Numbered from the stretch's first letter, positions 33,569 through 43,234 are shown. The stretch: 64,000 nt of DNA from Brevibacillus centrosporus (GCF_003710815.1 NZ_RHHP01000032.1:1-64000), one strand, 5' to 3'. Notes: a model not told the origin generated them from the letters alone. Numbers and translations: made by a program.

Positions 33569-34111
33569 CTACTGTTCCATTTGTTTAGCCAAGAATCCAG
33601 CAGCTGTTTCCGACATTTTCATTTCGAGATCGCTCATTTTGGTTGACTCGTTTTTGTTGAGCAAGATCACGGAACCAATCGGGTCACCACCGGCAACGAT
33701 AGGCGCTACTACAAAGGATCCATATGTCTCACTCATGTCGCGACAAATTTCATACGAGCCTGCGTTTTTCTCCAAACGCGTCTTGCGCTCCTCCAAGCAT
33801 TTCTCCACAATGCTGCCTATCGCCTTTTCCAGGTACTCTTTCTTGGATGCCCCCGCCACTGCAATCACGCTGTCTCGATCAGAAATCAGTACGGTATGAT
33901 TCATGCTCTCATACAGAGAGTCAGCGTATTCTTTGGCGAAATCCCCGAGCTCACCAATCGGCGAGTACTTCTTGAGAATGACTTCTCCATCACGATCTAC
34001 GAAGATCTCCAGCGGGTCGCCTTCACGAATGCGCAGTGTACGACGAATCTCCTTAGGAATCACGACCCTACCGAGGTCGTCAATTCGACGAACGATACCA
34101 GTTGCTTTCAT
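33569..34111 (-). CDS. spoVT: stage V sporulation protein T, transcriptional regulator
   Basis: SpoVT adjusts sigma-G dependent genes in the forespore. The 180 residues have an AbrB-type swapped-hairpin DNA-binding domain (1-52, GIVRRIDDLGRVVIPKEIRR) and a GAF-like domain (about 56-180). Close to AbrB of this window in the first 50 residues, but the partner domain differs. The binding site before ATG 34111 is only a GAGG at 10 bases. In B. subtilis it is expressed by sigma-G; I could not find a convincing sigma-G promoter here. Confidence 0.96.
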   Translation of the reverse strand: MKATGIVRRIDDLGRVVIPKEIRRTLRIREGDPLEIFVDRDGEVILKKYSPIGELGDFAKEYADSLYESMNHTVLISDRDSVIAVAGASKKEYLEKAIGSIVEKCLEERKTRLEKNAGSYEICRDMSETYGSFVVAPIVAGGDPIGSVILLNKNESTKMSDLEMKMSETAAGFLAKQMEQ

Positions 34112-34309
34112 GTCATGTTGCCTCGCTTTCCTAAGAGAAGTGGTAGTGAGAAGCTTTGGTTCGTTACCTGTATTTTTTCCTCAAATTCTAATTTTACCTA
34201 TGCGTGACGACTGCAACTTTTTCCAGCTTGTTTCAGTTACTCTCCCCCGGGCGGTAGCGAGTGACTATAGTATTTGCCCACGTTTCAAGAATATGCGAGA
34301 AAACGAAAA

Positions 34310-34332
34310 AACAGGGAACCCATGTCCCTGTT
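34310..34332 (-). terminator. terminator of the foldase lipoprotein gene
   Basis: AACAGGGA (34310-34317) pairs with TCCCTGTT (34325-34332), followed on the minus strand by TTTTTC. Confidence 0.88.
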
Positions 34333-34358
34333 TCTTTCCAACAGCCTGCCTAACCCAT

Positions 34359-35432
34359 TTATTTCGCGGCAGGTGTATTCACTTTAGGAAGATTGTACTT
34401 GGTGATGAGCTTGTCCAGCTCGTTTTTACCAAAGGCATCGTATGCTTTCTCCAATGCATTTGCACGCAGGCTTTCCTTCATCTCATCAAAGGTCTTTTCC
34501 TTCCGGTTTTCCACTTTGATGATGTGGTAGCCGTAGTCCGTTTTCACAGGTGGACCAACTACACCTACTTCTTGCTTCAAAGCAGCATCCTTGAATTCAG
34601 GTACCCATTGAGTAACATCGGCATCCGCATAAAGACCGCCGTTTTCTTTGCTGCCTGGGTCATCTGTGAATTCTTTTGCCAGCTTCGCGAAGTCCTCGCC
34701 TTTTTTCAGACGCGCTTCCAGATCATTCGCCAGCTTCAGCGCTTCTTCTGGTTTGCGTTTCTCTGTCGAAATCAGGATGTGGCGAACAGACGCGGTCGTA
34801 CGGGATGCCTTATCCATCGTGTCGTACGCTTTTTTCAGCTCAGCATCATTAATGCCTTTTTTCAGTACATTGATCGAATCGTTGATAAGCGCCATTTGGT
34901 TTACAACCAGCTCTTTGCTGACAGATTGTCCTTCCATCAGCTTCGTGAACTTGGCTTCATCCTTGTCAAGCAAGCCCATATACTGGGTTTTGATCTTTTC
35001 AAAAGTCTTTTCAGCCAGTTCCTTCGAATCCTTTTTCATGGTCTCATCCGCACGGGCAGCCAAAATCTTGGTCGCAGTGTATTCACGTGCAAATGCCTTC
35101 AACGCATTTTCGTCAGCTGCTTCAATCATGCCGCCTTGCTGTGGGTTCATGAAGTTGATGACACGCAAGAACTCTTCAAATTCTTTCCCATTCATGGTAC
35201 CGCCCTGATATTCCACCAGAGCTGCATTTGGTTCTACTGTAAACGGCAGTGTCAGCTTTGGAAACTTGACCAATGGGTCGTTCGCATCCGCAGCTTGATT
35301 GCCTTGACCGCTGCCTTCTGTCTGATTCGTTGGTGTTTGTGGCTGCGCGTTGTTGTCAGCCTTTCCGCAACCTGCCATCAATGCCATAACGAGCACAGCA
35401 GACGACAAAATCGCTACAGAACGTTTCTTCAT
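34359..35432 (-). CDS. peptidyl-prolyl cis-trans isomerase lipoprotein, PrsA/SurA type
   Basis: A 357-residue extracytoplasmic foldase. The signal peptide ends in the lipobox ALMAGC (Cys22). A SurA N-terminal-like helical region (about 75-190) is followed by a parvulin rotamase domain (about 205-310: RHILIS, LEARLKKGEDFAKLAKEFTDD, GGLYADADVTQWVPEF, YGYHIIKV). Parvulin domains speed proline isomerisation in exported proteins. An Asn/Gln/Pro-rich linker follows the anchor. It is placed between mfd and spoVT, where B. subtilis has no gene. It resembles PrsA but may be a paralogue. Confidence 0.88.
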   Translation of the reverse strand: MKKRSVAILSSAVLVMALMAGCGKADNNAQPQTPTNQTEGSGQGNQAADANDPLVKFPKLTLPFTVEPNAALVEYQGGTMNGKEFEEFLRVINFMNPQQGGMIEAADENALKAFAREYTATKILAARADETMKKDSKELAEKTFEKIKTQYMGLLDKDEAKFTKLMEGQSVSKELVVNQMALINDSINVLKKGINDAELKKAYDTMDKASRTTASVRHILISTEKRKPEEALKLANDLEARLKKGEDFAKLAKEFTDDPGSKENGGLYADADVTQWVPEFKDAALKQEVGVVGPPVKTDYGYHIIKVENRKEKTFDEMKESLRANALEKAYDAFGKNELDKLITKYNLPKVNTPAAK

Positions 35433-35463
35433 GAGGATCTCCCTTCCTGTCTAGCCCAGCTGT

Positions 35464-38400
35464 CTAGGACACAGGGCTCTCCGTACCGGTGTCTTTTCGC
35501 ACCTGGTGAAATTGACGTAGCAGTTTTTCAACCAGCTGTACGCCCTCGTCTTCTCTCAACCCTTTTACTTTAACAGCAATGACGATCTGTTGTCCACCCG
35601 AGAGCCCTACCCTGCGGCTCCAACTGCTGGCAAGCGCAAACAACGCACCACCGTCAATATTGTTATTTTGGCTCGGATGGAGGAACAGCTTGATCTCATC
35701 CGGATTTTTCTGGCTGATCTCGGTGATATGGTGCTGCAGGGCGTACACGCGCATTCTGGAAATGGTCAGCAGATTCTCAACAGGCTTGGGCACAGGTCCA
35801 AAGCGGTCGAGCAATTCCTCTGCCAGGTCGTCCACATCATCCAGAGAGGAGACAGCGACGAATTTTTTGTACATCTCGATTTTTTGGCGGCTGTCCGTGA
35901 TGTACATCGAAGGAATGTAGGCATCCAGCTGCAGGTTGATCTCCACCGTCGTAGCGCTCTCCTGCTTGACCTCGCCTTTCAGCTCATCAATCGCGTCCTT
36001 CAGCATCTGGCTGTACAAGTCAAAACCGACTGTATTAATGAAGCCGTGCTGCTCCGCGCCCAACAGATTCCCCGCACCGCGAATCGACAAGTCGCGCATG
36101 GCGATTTTGAAACCGGAACCGAGCTCTGTAAACTCCTTGATCGCCTGCAAACGCTTTTCCGCGACCTCCGTCAGTACTTTATCCCGTTGGTACGTAAAGT
36201 ACGCATACGCAATCCGATTGGAACGACCTACACGTCCACGCAGCTGATACAGCTGAGACAAGCCCATTTTGTCGGCATTGTAGATGATCAGGGTATTCAC
36301 GTTCGGGATGTCCACACCGGTCTCAATAATGGTCGTACTTACCAGAACGTCGAAGTTCCCTTCCAAAAAGTCGAGAATGACGCTTTCCAGCTCGCTCTCG
36401 TTCATCTGACCGTGAGCGACTGCGATCCGTGCATCAGGGACAAGCATGGAAATCTGCTCGGCCATCTGTTCGATTCCTTGCACCTGGTTGTAGAGGAAGA
36501 ATACTTGCCCATCGCGAGCCATCTCCCGCTCGATCGCTTCCCGTACGAGTGCCGGGCTGTAGTCCATCACGTACGTTTGCACAGGAAAACGATTTTCCGG
36601 TGGCGTCTCGATAACGGACAAGTCCCGAACGCCGAGCATCGACATATGCAGCGTCCGCGGAATTGGCGTAGCCGTCAAGGTCATGACGTCTACATTCGTT
36701 TTCATTTGCTTCAGCTTTTCCTTGTGACTCACCCCAAAGCGCTGCTCCTCATCCACGATCAGCAGCCCCAGCTCGCGGAATGTCAGATCTTTGGAGAGCA
36801 GTCGGTGGGTACCGATGACCACATCGACTGTGCCTTCCTTCAGGCCCTTCAGCGTAGCGTTTTGCTCCTTGCGGGAACGAAAGCGGCTCAATACTTCCAC
36901 GCGAATCGGATAATCGGCAAAGCGCTCGCGGAACGTCTCGTAGTGCTGCTGGGCGAGAATCGTGGTTGGAACAAGTACCGCTACCTGTTTGCCATCCATC
37001 ACAGCCTTGAACGCAGCGCGAATCGCGACCTCGGTTTTCCCGTATCCTACGTCCCCACATACTAGACGATCCATCGGGCGTCTGCGTTCCATGTCGGATT
37101 TAACCTCTGCGATCGCACGCAGCTGATCAGGCGTCTCCTGATATGGGAACATCGCTTCGAATTCACGCTGTTCGGACGTATCCTGCGAGAACGAGTGTCC
37201 GACTGCCGCTTCCCTGGATGCGTAGAGCTTGATCAAGTCCTCGGCAATATCCTTGACGGAGGATTGGACCTTGTTTTTGACCCGTTTCCACTCACTGCCG
37301 CCCAAGCTGTAGATTTTCGGCTGCGCCTCTTCACTCGCCACGTATTTTTGGACGTGGTCAATCTGATCGATCGGCACAAACAGGCTGTCTCCTGCCGCGT
37401 ATTGAATATGCAAGTAATCTTTATGAATTCCGAGTATTTCCTTGGTTTCAATTCCAAGGTATTTTCCAATCCCGTGATTGACGTGCACCACGTAATCGCC
37501 AGGCTTCAGCTCGAGGTAGTTCTTGATCCGCTCAGCGTTGTTCATCGTCTGCTGGACTTTTCGTGCCTTGCGCTGTTTGGCCGTAAAAACTTCGCCCTCG
37601 GTGATGACGACGAGCTTGTTCAAAGGCAGCTCAAATCCTGCCTGCAGGTTGCCCAAAATGATCGTCGGACGACCTGGCGGCACCATGTCCACCGTCTCCG
37701 TCAGTACATCTGCTTCCATTTCATAGTCGTGCAGGACACGCTCCAGCCTTTTGGCACGTTCCAGATCGGCTGCGACAAATACGATTTGGTCATGAGATTT
37801 TTGCCAGCGAGCCAGCTCTGTTTTCAGTACGTTCATCTGACCATGGAAGTTTTGCATGGTACGACAGGTCAGATTAACGATGTTTTGCGGCTGTGTCTTC
37901 GGGGACTGCCTCAGGAACAGGGAAAGATAAACGATTTGGCGTTTTTTCGCCATAACGATATCCTCGTACGTGCGGGACAAAGTCAGATTTGCCATGTACT
38001 CACCGGACATGATGCGCCCTGTCAGCCATTCGCCTTCTTCCTTTTGCAGCTGTGCTGCAGTGTCTAGAACCCGCGTCGGCTCGTCGACGATCATGAGCGT
38101 GTTGGCAGGCATGTAAGACAGCAGCGTTTCCTCTGTCGGATAAATGACAGAAATATAAGAGTACAGTTGCGGGAAACGTTGACCGTGGCTCATTCGCTCA
38201 ATATCGGCGCCGATGCGCTCCACAATTTTTTCCTTCGCCGACCCGTCCTTAAGTTTGGCAACGGTTTCACCAAGCTTTTGCTCTAAGCGCACGGCAGATT
38301 CTTGCAGTAATGGCGTCGAGGCAATCATTTCTTTTGCCGGACCGAACACGTAGGATTGAACCGATTCCAAAGAGCGCTGGGAAAGCATATCAAACGTACG

Positions 38401-39012
38401 GATCGAGTCGATCTCCACATCAAACAGCTCGATTCGCACCGGCCATTCGGAATCGATCGGGTACAGGTCGATGATGCCGCCACGGACACTCAGCTCCCCT
38501 TTTCGCTCTACCATGTCGACTCGCTCGTACCCCAGTTCAATACAGCGGAGTAAAAATGATTCAATATCGAGCTCTTCCCCTACCGACAGCTTGATTTGCG
38601 ATTCCTTCCAAACATGAGGAGGCACAACCAGCCGACGCATACCGGCAAAAGGTGCAACCAAAAAACCCGTAAAGCCCTCGGCCAAACGGTTGAATACATG
38701 TATTCTCTGCGCCAGCATTTCCGGGCTGGCGATAGCAAGCTCCGAACCGATCAGCTCGTTCCCCGGATAGAGCAGCACCTGGTCACTCGGCACCAGCTCG
38801 ATCAAATCTTCGTATACCTTTTGCGCCTGATACATGTTATGTGTCACGACGCAAATAGGGCGATCCGTCATTTGCTTGAGCGTAGCCATGAGCGCCTGAC
38901 GAGCAGAACCAGCCAGCCCTGATACCAGCTGCTCATGCAACCCCTTTTCCAGGCCCGCGACAATCGTACCTACGTTGGAATCCTGCTTCATCGGGTTAAT
39001 GATGACTTGCAT
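35464..39012 (-). CDS. mfd: transcription-repair coupling factor Mfd
   Basis: Mfd removes RNA polymerase stalled at DNA lesions and recruits UvrA. The 1182-residue protein has the UvrB-homology modules (1-350), the RNA polymerase interaction domain (about 480-570, GDYVVHVNHGIGKYLGIE), a RecG-like translocase with Walker A GDVGYGKTEVA (about 655) and DEEQRFG (Walker B), and the C-terminal TRCF domain. Full family length, no break. Start ATG 39012 has GAGAGGGG upstream. Confidence 0.98.
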   Translation of the reverse strand: MQVIINPMKQDSNVGTIVAGLEKGLHEQLVSGLAGSARQALMATLKQMTDRPICVVTHNMYQAQKVYEDLIELVPSDQVLLYPGNELIGSELAIASPEMLAQRIHVFNRLAEGFTGFLVAPFAGMRRLVVPPHVWKESQIKLSVGEELDIESFLLRCIELGYERVDMVERKGELSVRGGIIDLYPIDSEWPVRIELFDVEIDSIRTFDMLSQRSLESVQSYVFGPAKEMIASTPLLQESAVRLEQKLGETVAKLKDGSAKEKIVERIGADIERMSHGQRFPQLYSYISVIYPTEETLLSYMPANTLMIVDEPTRVLDTAAQLQKEEGEWLTGRIMSGEYMANLTLSRTYEDIVMAKKRQIVYLSLFLRQSPKTQPQNIVNLTCRTMQNFHGQMNVLKTELARWQKSHDQIVFVAADLERAKRLERVLHDYEMEADVLTETVDMVPPGRPTIILGNLQAGFELPLNKLVVITEGEVFTAKQRKARKVQQTMNNAERIKNYLELKPGDYVVHVNHGIGKYLGIETKEILGIHKDYLHIQYAAGDSLFVPIDQIDHVQKYVASEEAQPKIYSLGGSEWKRVKNKVQSSVKDIAEDLIKLYASREAAVGHSFSQDTSEQREFEAMFPYQETPDQLRAIAEVKSDMERRRPMDRLVCGDVGYGKTEVAIRAAFKAVMDGKQVAVLVPTTILAQQHYETFRERFADYPIRVEVLSRFRSRKEQNATLKGLKEGTVDVVIGTHRLLSKDLTFRELGLLIVDEEQRFGVSHKEKLKQMKTNVDVMTLTATPIPRTLHMSMLGVRDLSVIETPPENRFPVQTYVMDYSPALVREAIEREMARDGQVFFLYNQVQGIEQMAEQISMLVPDARIAVAHGQMNESELESVILDFLEGNFDVLVSTTIIETGVDIPNVNTLIIYNADKMGLSQLYQLRGRVGRSNRIAYAYFTYQRDKVLTEVAEKRLQAIKEFTELGSGFKIAMRDLSIRGAGNLLGAEQHGFINTVGFDLYSQMLKDAIDELKGEVKQESATTVEINLQLDAYIPSMYITDSRQKIEMYKKFVAVSSLDDVDDLAEELLDRFGPVPKPVENLLTISRMRVYALQHHITEISQKNPDEIKLFLHPSQNNNIDGGALFALASSWSRRVGLSGGQQIVIAVKVKGLREDEGVQLVEKLLRQFHQVRKDTGTESPVS

Positions 39013-39084
39013 TCACTAATCCCCTCTCTACTCTTCTGTCATTCGTATTTGGGTCACCGGCAAGGATCGACCATGCGAAAAGAA

Positions 39085-39107
39085 GCCTTAGCTCCCCAAG
39101 CTAAGGC
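39085..39107 (-). terminator. terminator between fin and mfd
   Basis: GCCTTAGCT (39085-39093) pairs with AGCTAAGGC (39099-39107) around 5 bases; on the minus strand TTCTTTTC follows. Confidence 0.7.
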
Positions 39108-39143
39108 CTTGTCAGTGCAAGCCTTCCTAACGAGTGTATCCAC

Positions 39144-39374
39144 TTATTGCAGTGGGTTTCCGACCAAGGAAAGCTCTGGATGCTGATTCAGCGCTTCACG
39201 GCAATAATCGCACGTGATACTGACGACCGTATCTCCACTTTGTTCTCTCGATATTATAAGAGCCCGCTCATCTGGGGTCAAGGAATCAAACCCGAGCTGC
39301 GCTTCCGATACTTGCGATTCGTCAAATTCCGCGATTTTCATCCCGCAACAACGACATGTATAACGTATGCTCAT
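39144..39374 (-). CDS. fin: anti-sigma-F factor Fin (YabK)
   Basis: A 76-residue protein. Fin blocks sigma-F after engulfment so that sigma-G takes over. The zinc ribbon has CRCC (residues 8-11 region, YTCRCCGMKIAEF) and CDYC; GFDSLTPDERALII is also conserved. I start at ATG 39374, 7 bases after GGGTGG. An upstream inverted pair, TAGTATG (39407-39413) and CATACTA (39432-39438), may include a forespore promoter: the minus strand reads GTATG, 18 bases, CATACTA, close to a sigma-F/sigma-G pattern. Confidence 0.92.
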   Translation of the reverse strand: MSIRYTCRCCGMKIAEFDESQVSEAQLGFDSLTPDERALIISREQSGDTVVSITCDYCREALNQHPELSLVGNPLQ

Positions 39375-39461
39375 GTATATGCCACCCCCATACCTTTCAT
39401 ATCGATTAGTATGGACGGCAGGGTGGAAAATCATACTAGACTCGGACCATGCTAGACGTGC

Positions 39462-40031
39462 TTACTGCTTCAAGCTGTTGTAGTGATTCATCACTTTCAC
39501 GAAGGTCTCGCGGGTCCACATCGCTGCGGCATCGGCAGCCAAACTGACGGCTTCCTGAATGCTTGATCTCTCAGACGCTGGAAACGACTGCAAAACATAA
39601 TCACTGACACTGCGGCCTGGCTCGGGACGACCAATTCCTACCTTGATCCGTTTGAAATCCTGCGTTCCCAGATGTTGAATCATGGATTTGATCCCATTAT
39701 GACCGCCAGCGCTTCCTTTTTCCCGCAAACGCAGCTGGCCTGTCGGCATATCCAGATCATCGAAAATGACGACCAGCTCATCTGGGATCAATTTGTAAAA
39801 CTTGAGGATCTCCGCTACGGATTCACCAGAGAGGTTCATATAGGTTTGCGGCTTAACGAGAAGAACCTTTTCTCCTTCGATCCGCCCTTCCCCCACCAGC
39901 GCCCGAAACTTGTTCTGCTGGACGGGAATACACCATTTGTCGCTTATTTTATCTATGGCCATGAATCCGGCATTATGTCTTGTATCTTCATATTTCTTGC
40001 CGGGATTGCCCAGCCCAATGATTACTTTCAC
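39462..40031 (-). CDS. pth: peptidyl-tRNA hydrolase
   Basis: Pth (SpoVC in B. subtilis) frees tRNA from prematurely released peptidyl-tRNA and is essential. The 189 residues show GLGNPGKKYEDTRHNAGF with catalytic His (residue 20), KPQTYMNLSGESV, FDDLDMPTGQLRLREKGSAGGHNG and the C-terminal helical lid. It lies between ctc and fin as expected. Confidence 0.97.
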   Translation of the reverse strand: MKVIIGLGNPGKKYEDTRHNAGFMAIDKISDKWCIPVQQNKFRALVGEGRIEGEKVLLVKPQTYMNLSGESVAEILKFYKLIPDELVVIFDDLDMPTGQLRLREKGSAGGHNGIKSMIQHLGTQDFKRIKVGIGRPEPGRSVSDYVLQSFPASERSSIQEAVSLAADAAAMWTRETFVKVMNHYNSLKQ

Positions 40032-40125
40032 CGTGATCCCTCCTACTCTTTCCCCATTGTACTAAAATGGTTCCGCGAACAAAAGACAAAGCCCGCAATG
40101 AGGTCATATGAATAGCCAAGAAAAA

Positions 40126-40154
40126 AAGGCCAGGCAGCTTGCACCTTGGCCTTT
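40126..40154 (-). terminator. terminator of ctc
   Basis: AAAGGCCA (40126-40133) pairs with TGGCCTTT (40147-40154), with extra internal pairing; on the minus strand a run of T follows. Confidence 0.85.
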
Positions 40155-40161
40155 TTGCTTT

Positions 40162-40782
40162 CTATACCCGATTGGACTGCTCGGTCGATCCCGCTGCTTC
40201 CGCCACTTGCTCGGCATCATGCTGCGCCTCAATCGATTCCTCGGACTTGGCTTTGACAGGCAGAACGCTAATGAGAACTTCTGCCGCATCCAGACCAAGC
40301 TCGACTCCGGCCGGAATCACCAAATCGCTGACGAGCACGACGTCGCCAATATTCAAGCCATCTACGTCCACGGTAAACGATTCTGGAATATTGCCCGGCA
40401 GGCAGCTAATCTCCACGCTATGGCGAACCAACGTAGCCACACCCAGCTCTGGATCGCCCGTCATCAACACCGGCACAGTCGTATGTACCTTTTCATTCAT
40501 ATTGATCTTTTTAAAGTCGGCATGGAGGATGTTCCCCATTACCGGATGTCGCTGCAGCTCATACACCATGACATCGTAGGAACTGCCATCAACCATAAGT
40601 TTGTAAGGTTTATTTGTCGCTTGCCGACGCAATGCTGCATCCAGTTCTTTTCCTTGTACCTGGATCTGTTGATTGGTTATGTCGGAACCGTAAACTATCC
40701 CAGGAACCCAGCCGTTTCGCCGCAGTTTCTTGACCGAATTGCCCATTCCCTGCGCTCGTGATTGACCCTGAATCGCTTCCAC
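40162..40782 (-). CDS. ctc: 50S ribosomal protein L25 / general stress protein Ctc
   Basis: The 206-residue long form of L25: N-terminal 5S-rRNA-binding domain (about 1-95) and C-terminal TL5 domain (about 96-190), with an acidic, Ala/Glu-rich tail. It binds loop E of 5S rRNA. The start is GTG 40782 with GGGAGG 7 bases before. That binding site is buried in a long hairpin (40787-40843) that also ends in a T run, so expression may depend on opening it. In B. subtilis ctc is under sigma-B; I see no sigma-B promoter here. Confidence 0.95.
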   Translation of the reverse strand: MEAIQGQSRAQGMGNSVKKLRRNGWVPGIVYGSDITNQQIQVQGKELDAALRRQATNKPYKLMVDGSSYDVMVYELQRHPVMGNILHADFKKINMNEKVHTTVPVLMTGDPELGVATLVRHSVEISCLPGNIPESFTVDVDGLNIGDVVLVSDLVIPAGVELGLDAAEVLISVLPVKAKSEESIEAQHDAEQVAEAAGSTEQSNRV

Positions 40783-40783
40783 A

Positions 40784-40843
40784 AAAAAACCTCCCTTGGT
40801 CCGCTAGTAAAAGATTCCTCACTAGCTTGTCCAACGGAGGTTT
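40784..40843 (-). promoter_or_regulatory. ctc leader hairpin that hides the ribosome binding site
   Basis: On the minus strand three stems lie in register: AAACCTCC (40836-40843) with GGAGGTTT (40787-40794), TTGG (40831-40834) with CCAA (40796-40799), and GCTAGT (40821-40826) with ACTAGC (40803-40808), loop of 12. The ctc Shine-Dalgarno GGGAGG is in the outer stem and a T7 run reaches almost to the GTG start. It looks like a terminator placed directly on the gene start. Confidence 0.7.
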
Positions 40844-40851
40844 GTTTCAAT

Positions 40852-40868
40852 CCCCCAACAGTAGGGGG
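40852..40868 (-). terminator. GC hairpin after prs
   Basis: CCCCC (40852-40856) pairs with GGGGG (40864-40868) around 7 bases, 8 bases after the prs stop. There is no T run, so it may be an RNA-end protector or a pause site rather than a full terminator. Confidence 0.4.
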
Positions 40869-40876
40869 CATGTCAA

Positions 40877-41827
40877 TTAATCAAACAGCTTGCTTACCGA
40901 CAGCTCTTCGTGTACGCGGATAATCGCTTCGCCGATGATCGGTGCAACAGAGAGAACGGTAATTTTGTCGATGATTTGCTCTTCTGTGAGTGGGATCGAG
41001 TTGGTTACGATCAGCTCACGAATATTGGAGTTGCCGATGCGCTCGATAGCTGGACCGGACAGCACAGGATGTGTGCAGCATGCGTATACGTCACGCGCTC
41101 CCGCTTCCACCAGTGCGCTCGCAGCCAACGTGATGGTTCCTGCTGTATCGATAATATCGTCGATGATGATCGCGGTTTTTCCCTCGATGTTCCCGACGAT
41201 GTTCATTACTTCCGCTACGTTTGGCTCCGGACGGCGTTTGTCGATGATCGCGATTGGCGCTTCCAGACGCTCAGCCAGTTTGCGAGCGCGGGTAACACCA
41301 CCGTGGTCAGGAGAGACTACCACGATGTCCGACAGACCTTTTTCAGAGAAGTGTTTTGCCAGAATCGGTACGCCCAACAGATGATCAACCGGGATGTCGA
41401 AGAAGCCTTGGATTTGGGTCGCATGCAGGTCCATCGTGATTACACGTTGTGCGCCAGCTGTTTCAATCAGGTTGGCAACCAGTTTCGCTGTAATCGGATC
41501 GCGTGCGCGTGCTTTACGATCTTGACGAGCATAGCCGTAGTAAGGAATCACTACGTTGATGCTCTTAGCAGAAGCACGTTTCAATGCGTCTACCATTACC
41601 AATAGCTCCATCAAGTGCTCATTAACGGGAGCAGATGTCGGCTGAATAACAAATACGTCACAACCGCGAACACTTTCATTCAATTTGATTTGGCACTCAC
41701 CATCACTAAAGCGCACTGCTTGCGCATTTCCGAGTGGTACACCAATATGTTCGGCGATTTCTTTCGCCAGTTCTGGGTTAGCGTTGCACGTAAATACCTT
41801 CAGTTTTGGGTCGCGGTAGTTAGCCAT
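40877..41827 (-). CDS. prs: ribose-phosphate pyrophosphokinase
   Basis: Prs makes PRPP from ribose 5-phosphate and ATP, feeding purine, pyrimidine, His, Trp and NAD synthesis (including NadC here). The 316 residues contain the class I signature: the flexible-loop YARQDRKARARDPITAK, ITMDLHATQIQGFF, VVSPDHGGVTRARKLAE and the PRPP loop IIDDIIDTAGTI. It follows glmU by 21 bases and is cotranscribed with it. Confidence 0.97.
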   Translation of the reverse strand: MANYRDPKLKVFTCNANPELAKEIAEHIGVPLGNAQAVRFSDGECQIKLNESVRGCDVFVIQPTSAPVNEHLMELLVMVDALKRASAKSINVVIPYYGYARQDRKARARDPITAKLVANLIETAGAQRVITMDLHATQIQGFFDIPVDHLLGVPILAKHFSEKGLSDIVVVSPDHGGVTRARKLAERLEAPIAIIDKRRPEPNVAEVMNIVGNIEGKTAIIIDDIIDTAGTITLAASALVEAGARDVYACCTHPVLSGPAIERIGNSNIRELIVTNSIPLTEEQIIDKITVLSVAPIIGEAIIRVHEELSVSKLFD

Positions 41828-41848
41828 GATCTTCTCAAGAACCTCCCG

Positions 41849-43234
41849 TTATGATTGCTTTTTGCCCTTGCGAGGCATTCTGTTGGCGTAATCGATTTTA
41901 TTCACTTGTCGTTCACGAGCGATGGCCAGGGCATTATCTGGCACATCCTGGGTGATCGTAGAACCAGCTGCTACATAAGCATTCTGCCCTACTGTGACCG
42001 GAGCAACCAGATTCGAGTTGCATCCGACAAACGCACCATCTTGCACGGTCGTTTTGTGTTTGACTGCTCCATCGTAGTTGACCGTAATTGTTCCACAGCC
42101 GATATTGACGCCAGCGCCAATCTCAGCATCCCCAACATAGCTGAGGTGAGGAACCTTCGAGCCTTCGCCGATTTTGGCATTTTTCAGCTCAACGAAGTCA
42201 CCGATTTTTGCTTTTGGACCAATCACACTTCCCGGACGAACATACGCGAAAGGTCCGACGGTGCTCTCGTGCTCCACACGCGCATCCACCATGACAGTGT
42301 AGGTCAAGGATACATTGTCCGCAACCGCAACATCCGTCAAATCTGCATTCGGTCCGATGACACAGTCAGATCCGATGGTTGTCCGCCCGCGCAGGAATGT
42401 ACCTGGATGAATAACGGTGTCAGATCCGATGGTGACGCCTGCCTCAATGTAAGTAGAGGAAGGATCCAGAACGGTCACGCCGTTGCGCATGTGTTCAACA
42501 ACAATGCGACGTCTCATGTACGCTTCCGCTTCAGAAAGCTGCACGCGGTCGTTTACGCCCATCGTTTCATCAGGATCCGCCGCTTCAAAGGCAGCTACCT
42601 TTTCACCGGCATCCCGCAAAATACCGACAACATCTGTTACATAGTATTCGCCTTGTACATTGTCATTTTTCACTTGTGCCAAGGCTTTCCATAATTTTTG
42701 GTTGTCATAGCAGTATATGCCCGTGTTAATTTCCTGGATCGCCCTTTCCTCAGAAGTGGCGTCCTTGTGTTCCACGATTCGCAATACTTCGCCTGCCTCA
42801 TCACGCACGATACGTCCATACCCGGTTGGGTCAGACAGCACGGCGGTCAAAACGGTAGCAGCCGCTTCCTGTTCTTCGTGATAGGTCAATAACGCGGCTA
42901 ACGTCTCTGCAGACAAAAGTGGGACGTCTCCGTACAAAAGAAACGTAGTGCCTTCTTTATCATGTAAAAATGGCGCTGCCTGCTGGACGGCATGCGCCGT
43001 TCCCAACTGTTCTTCTTGTAGTGCATATGCAACGTCTTCGCCCAGTTTGGCGCGGACTGCGTCAGCACCATGACCTACGACGACAACGATATCCTTCACC
43101 TGCATCGATGCCATCGTATCCACAACATGTTGGACCATTGGCTTTCCGCAAACAGGGTGAAGAACCTTGTACAGCTTCGATTTCATCCGTGTACCCTGAC
43201 CAGCCGCCAGAACCACGGCATGGATCTTAGACAT
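41849..43234 (-). CDS. glmU: bifunctional UDP-N-acetylglucosamine pyrophosphorylase / glucosamine-1-phosphate acetyltransferase
   Basis: GlmU makes UDP-GlcNAc for wall synthesis. The 461 residues have an N-terminal uridyltransferase domain with LAAGQGTRMKS (about 7-17) and YGDVPLL, and a C-terminal left-handed beta helix of hexapeptide repeats with acetyltransferase active site SYVGDAEIG and NIGCGTITVNYDG. I start at ATG 43234 after GGAGGG; nine extra codons upstream have no support. Confidence 0.97.
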   Translation of the reverse strand: MSKIHAVVLAAGQGTRMKSKLYKVLHPVCGKPMVQHVVDTMASMQVKDIVVVVGHGADAVRAKLGEDVAYALQEEQLGTAHAVQQAAPFLHDKEGTTFLLYGDVPLLSAETLAALLTYHEEQEAAATVLTAVLSDPTGYGRIVRDEAGEVLRIVEHKDATSEERAIQEINTGIYCYDNQKLWKALAQVKNDNVQGEYYVTDVVGILRDAGEKVAAFEAADPDETMGVNDRVQLSEAEAYMRRRIVVEHMRNGVTVLDPSSTYIEAGVTIGSDTVIHPGTFLRGRTTIGSDCVIGPNADLTDVAVADNVSLTYTVMVDARVEHESTVGPFAYVRPGSVIGPKAKIGDFVELKNAKIGEGSKVPHLSYVGDAEIGAGVNIGCGTITVNYDGAVKHKTTVQDGAFVGCNSNLVAPVTVGQNAYVAAGSTITQDVPDNALAIARERQVNKIDYANRMPRKGKKQS

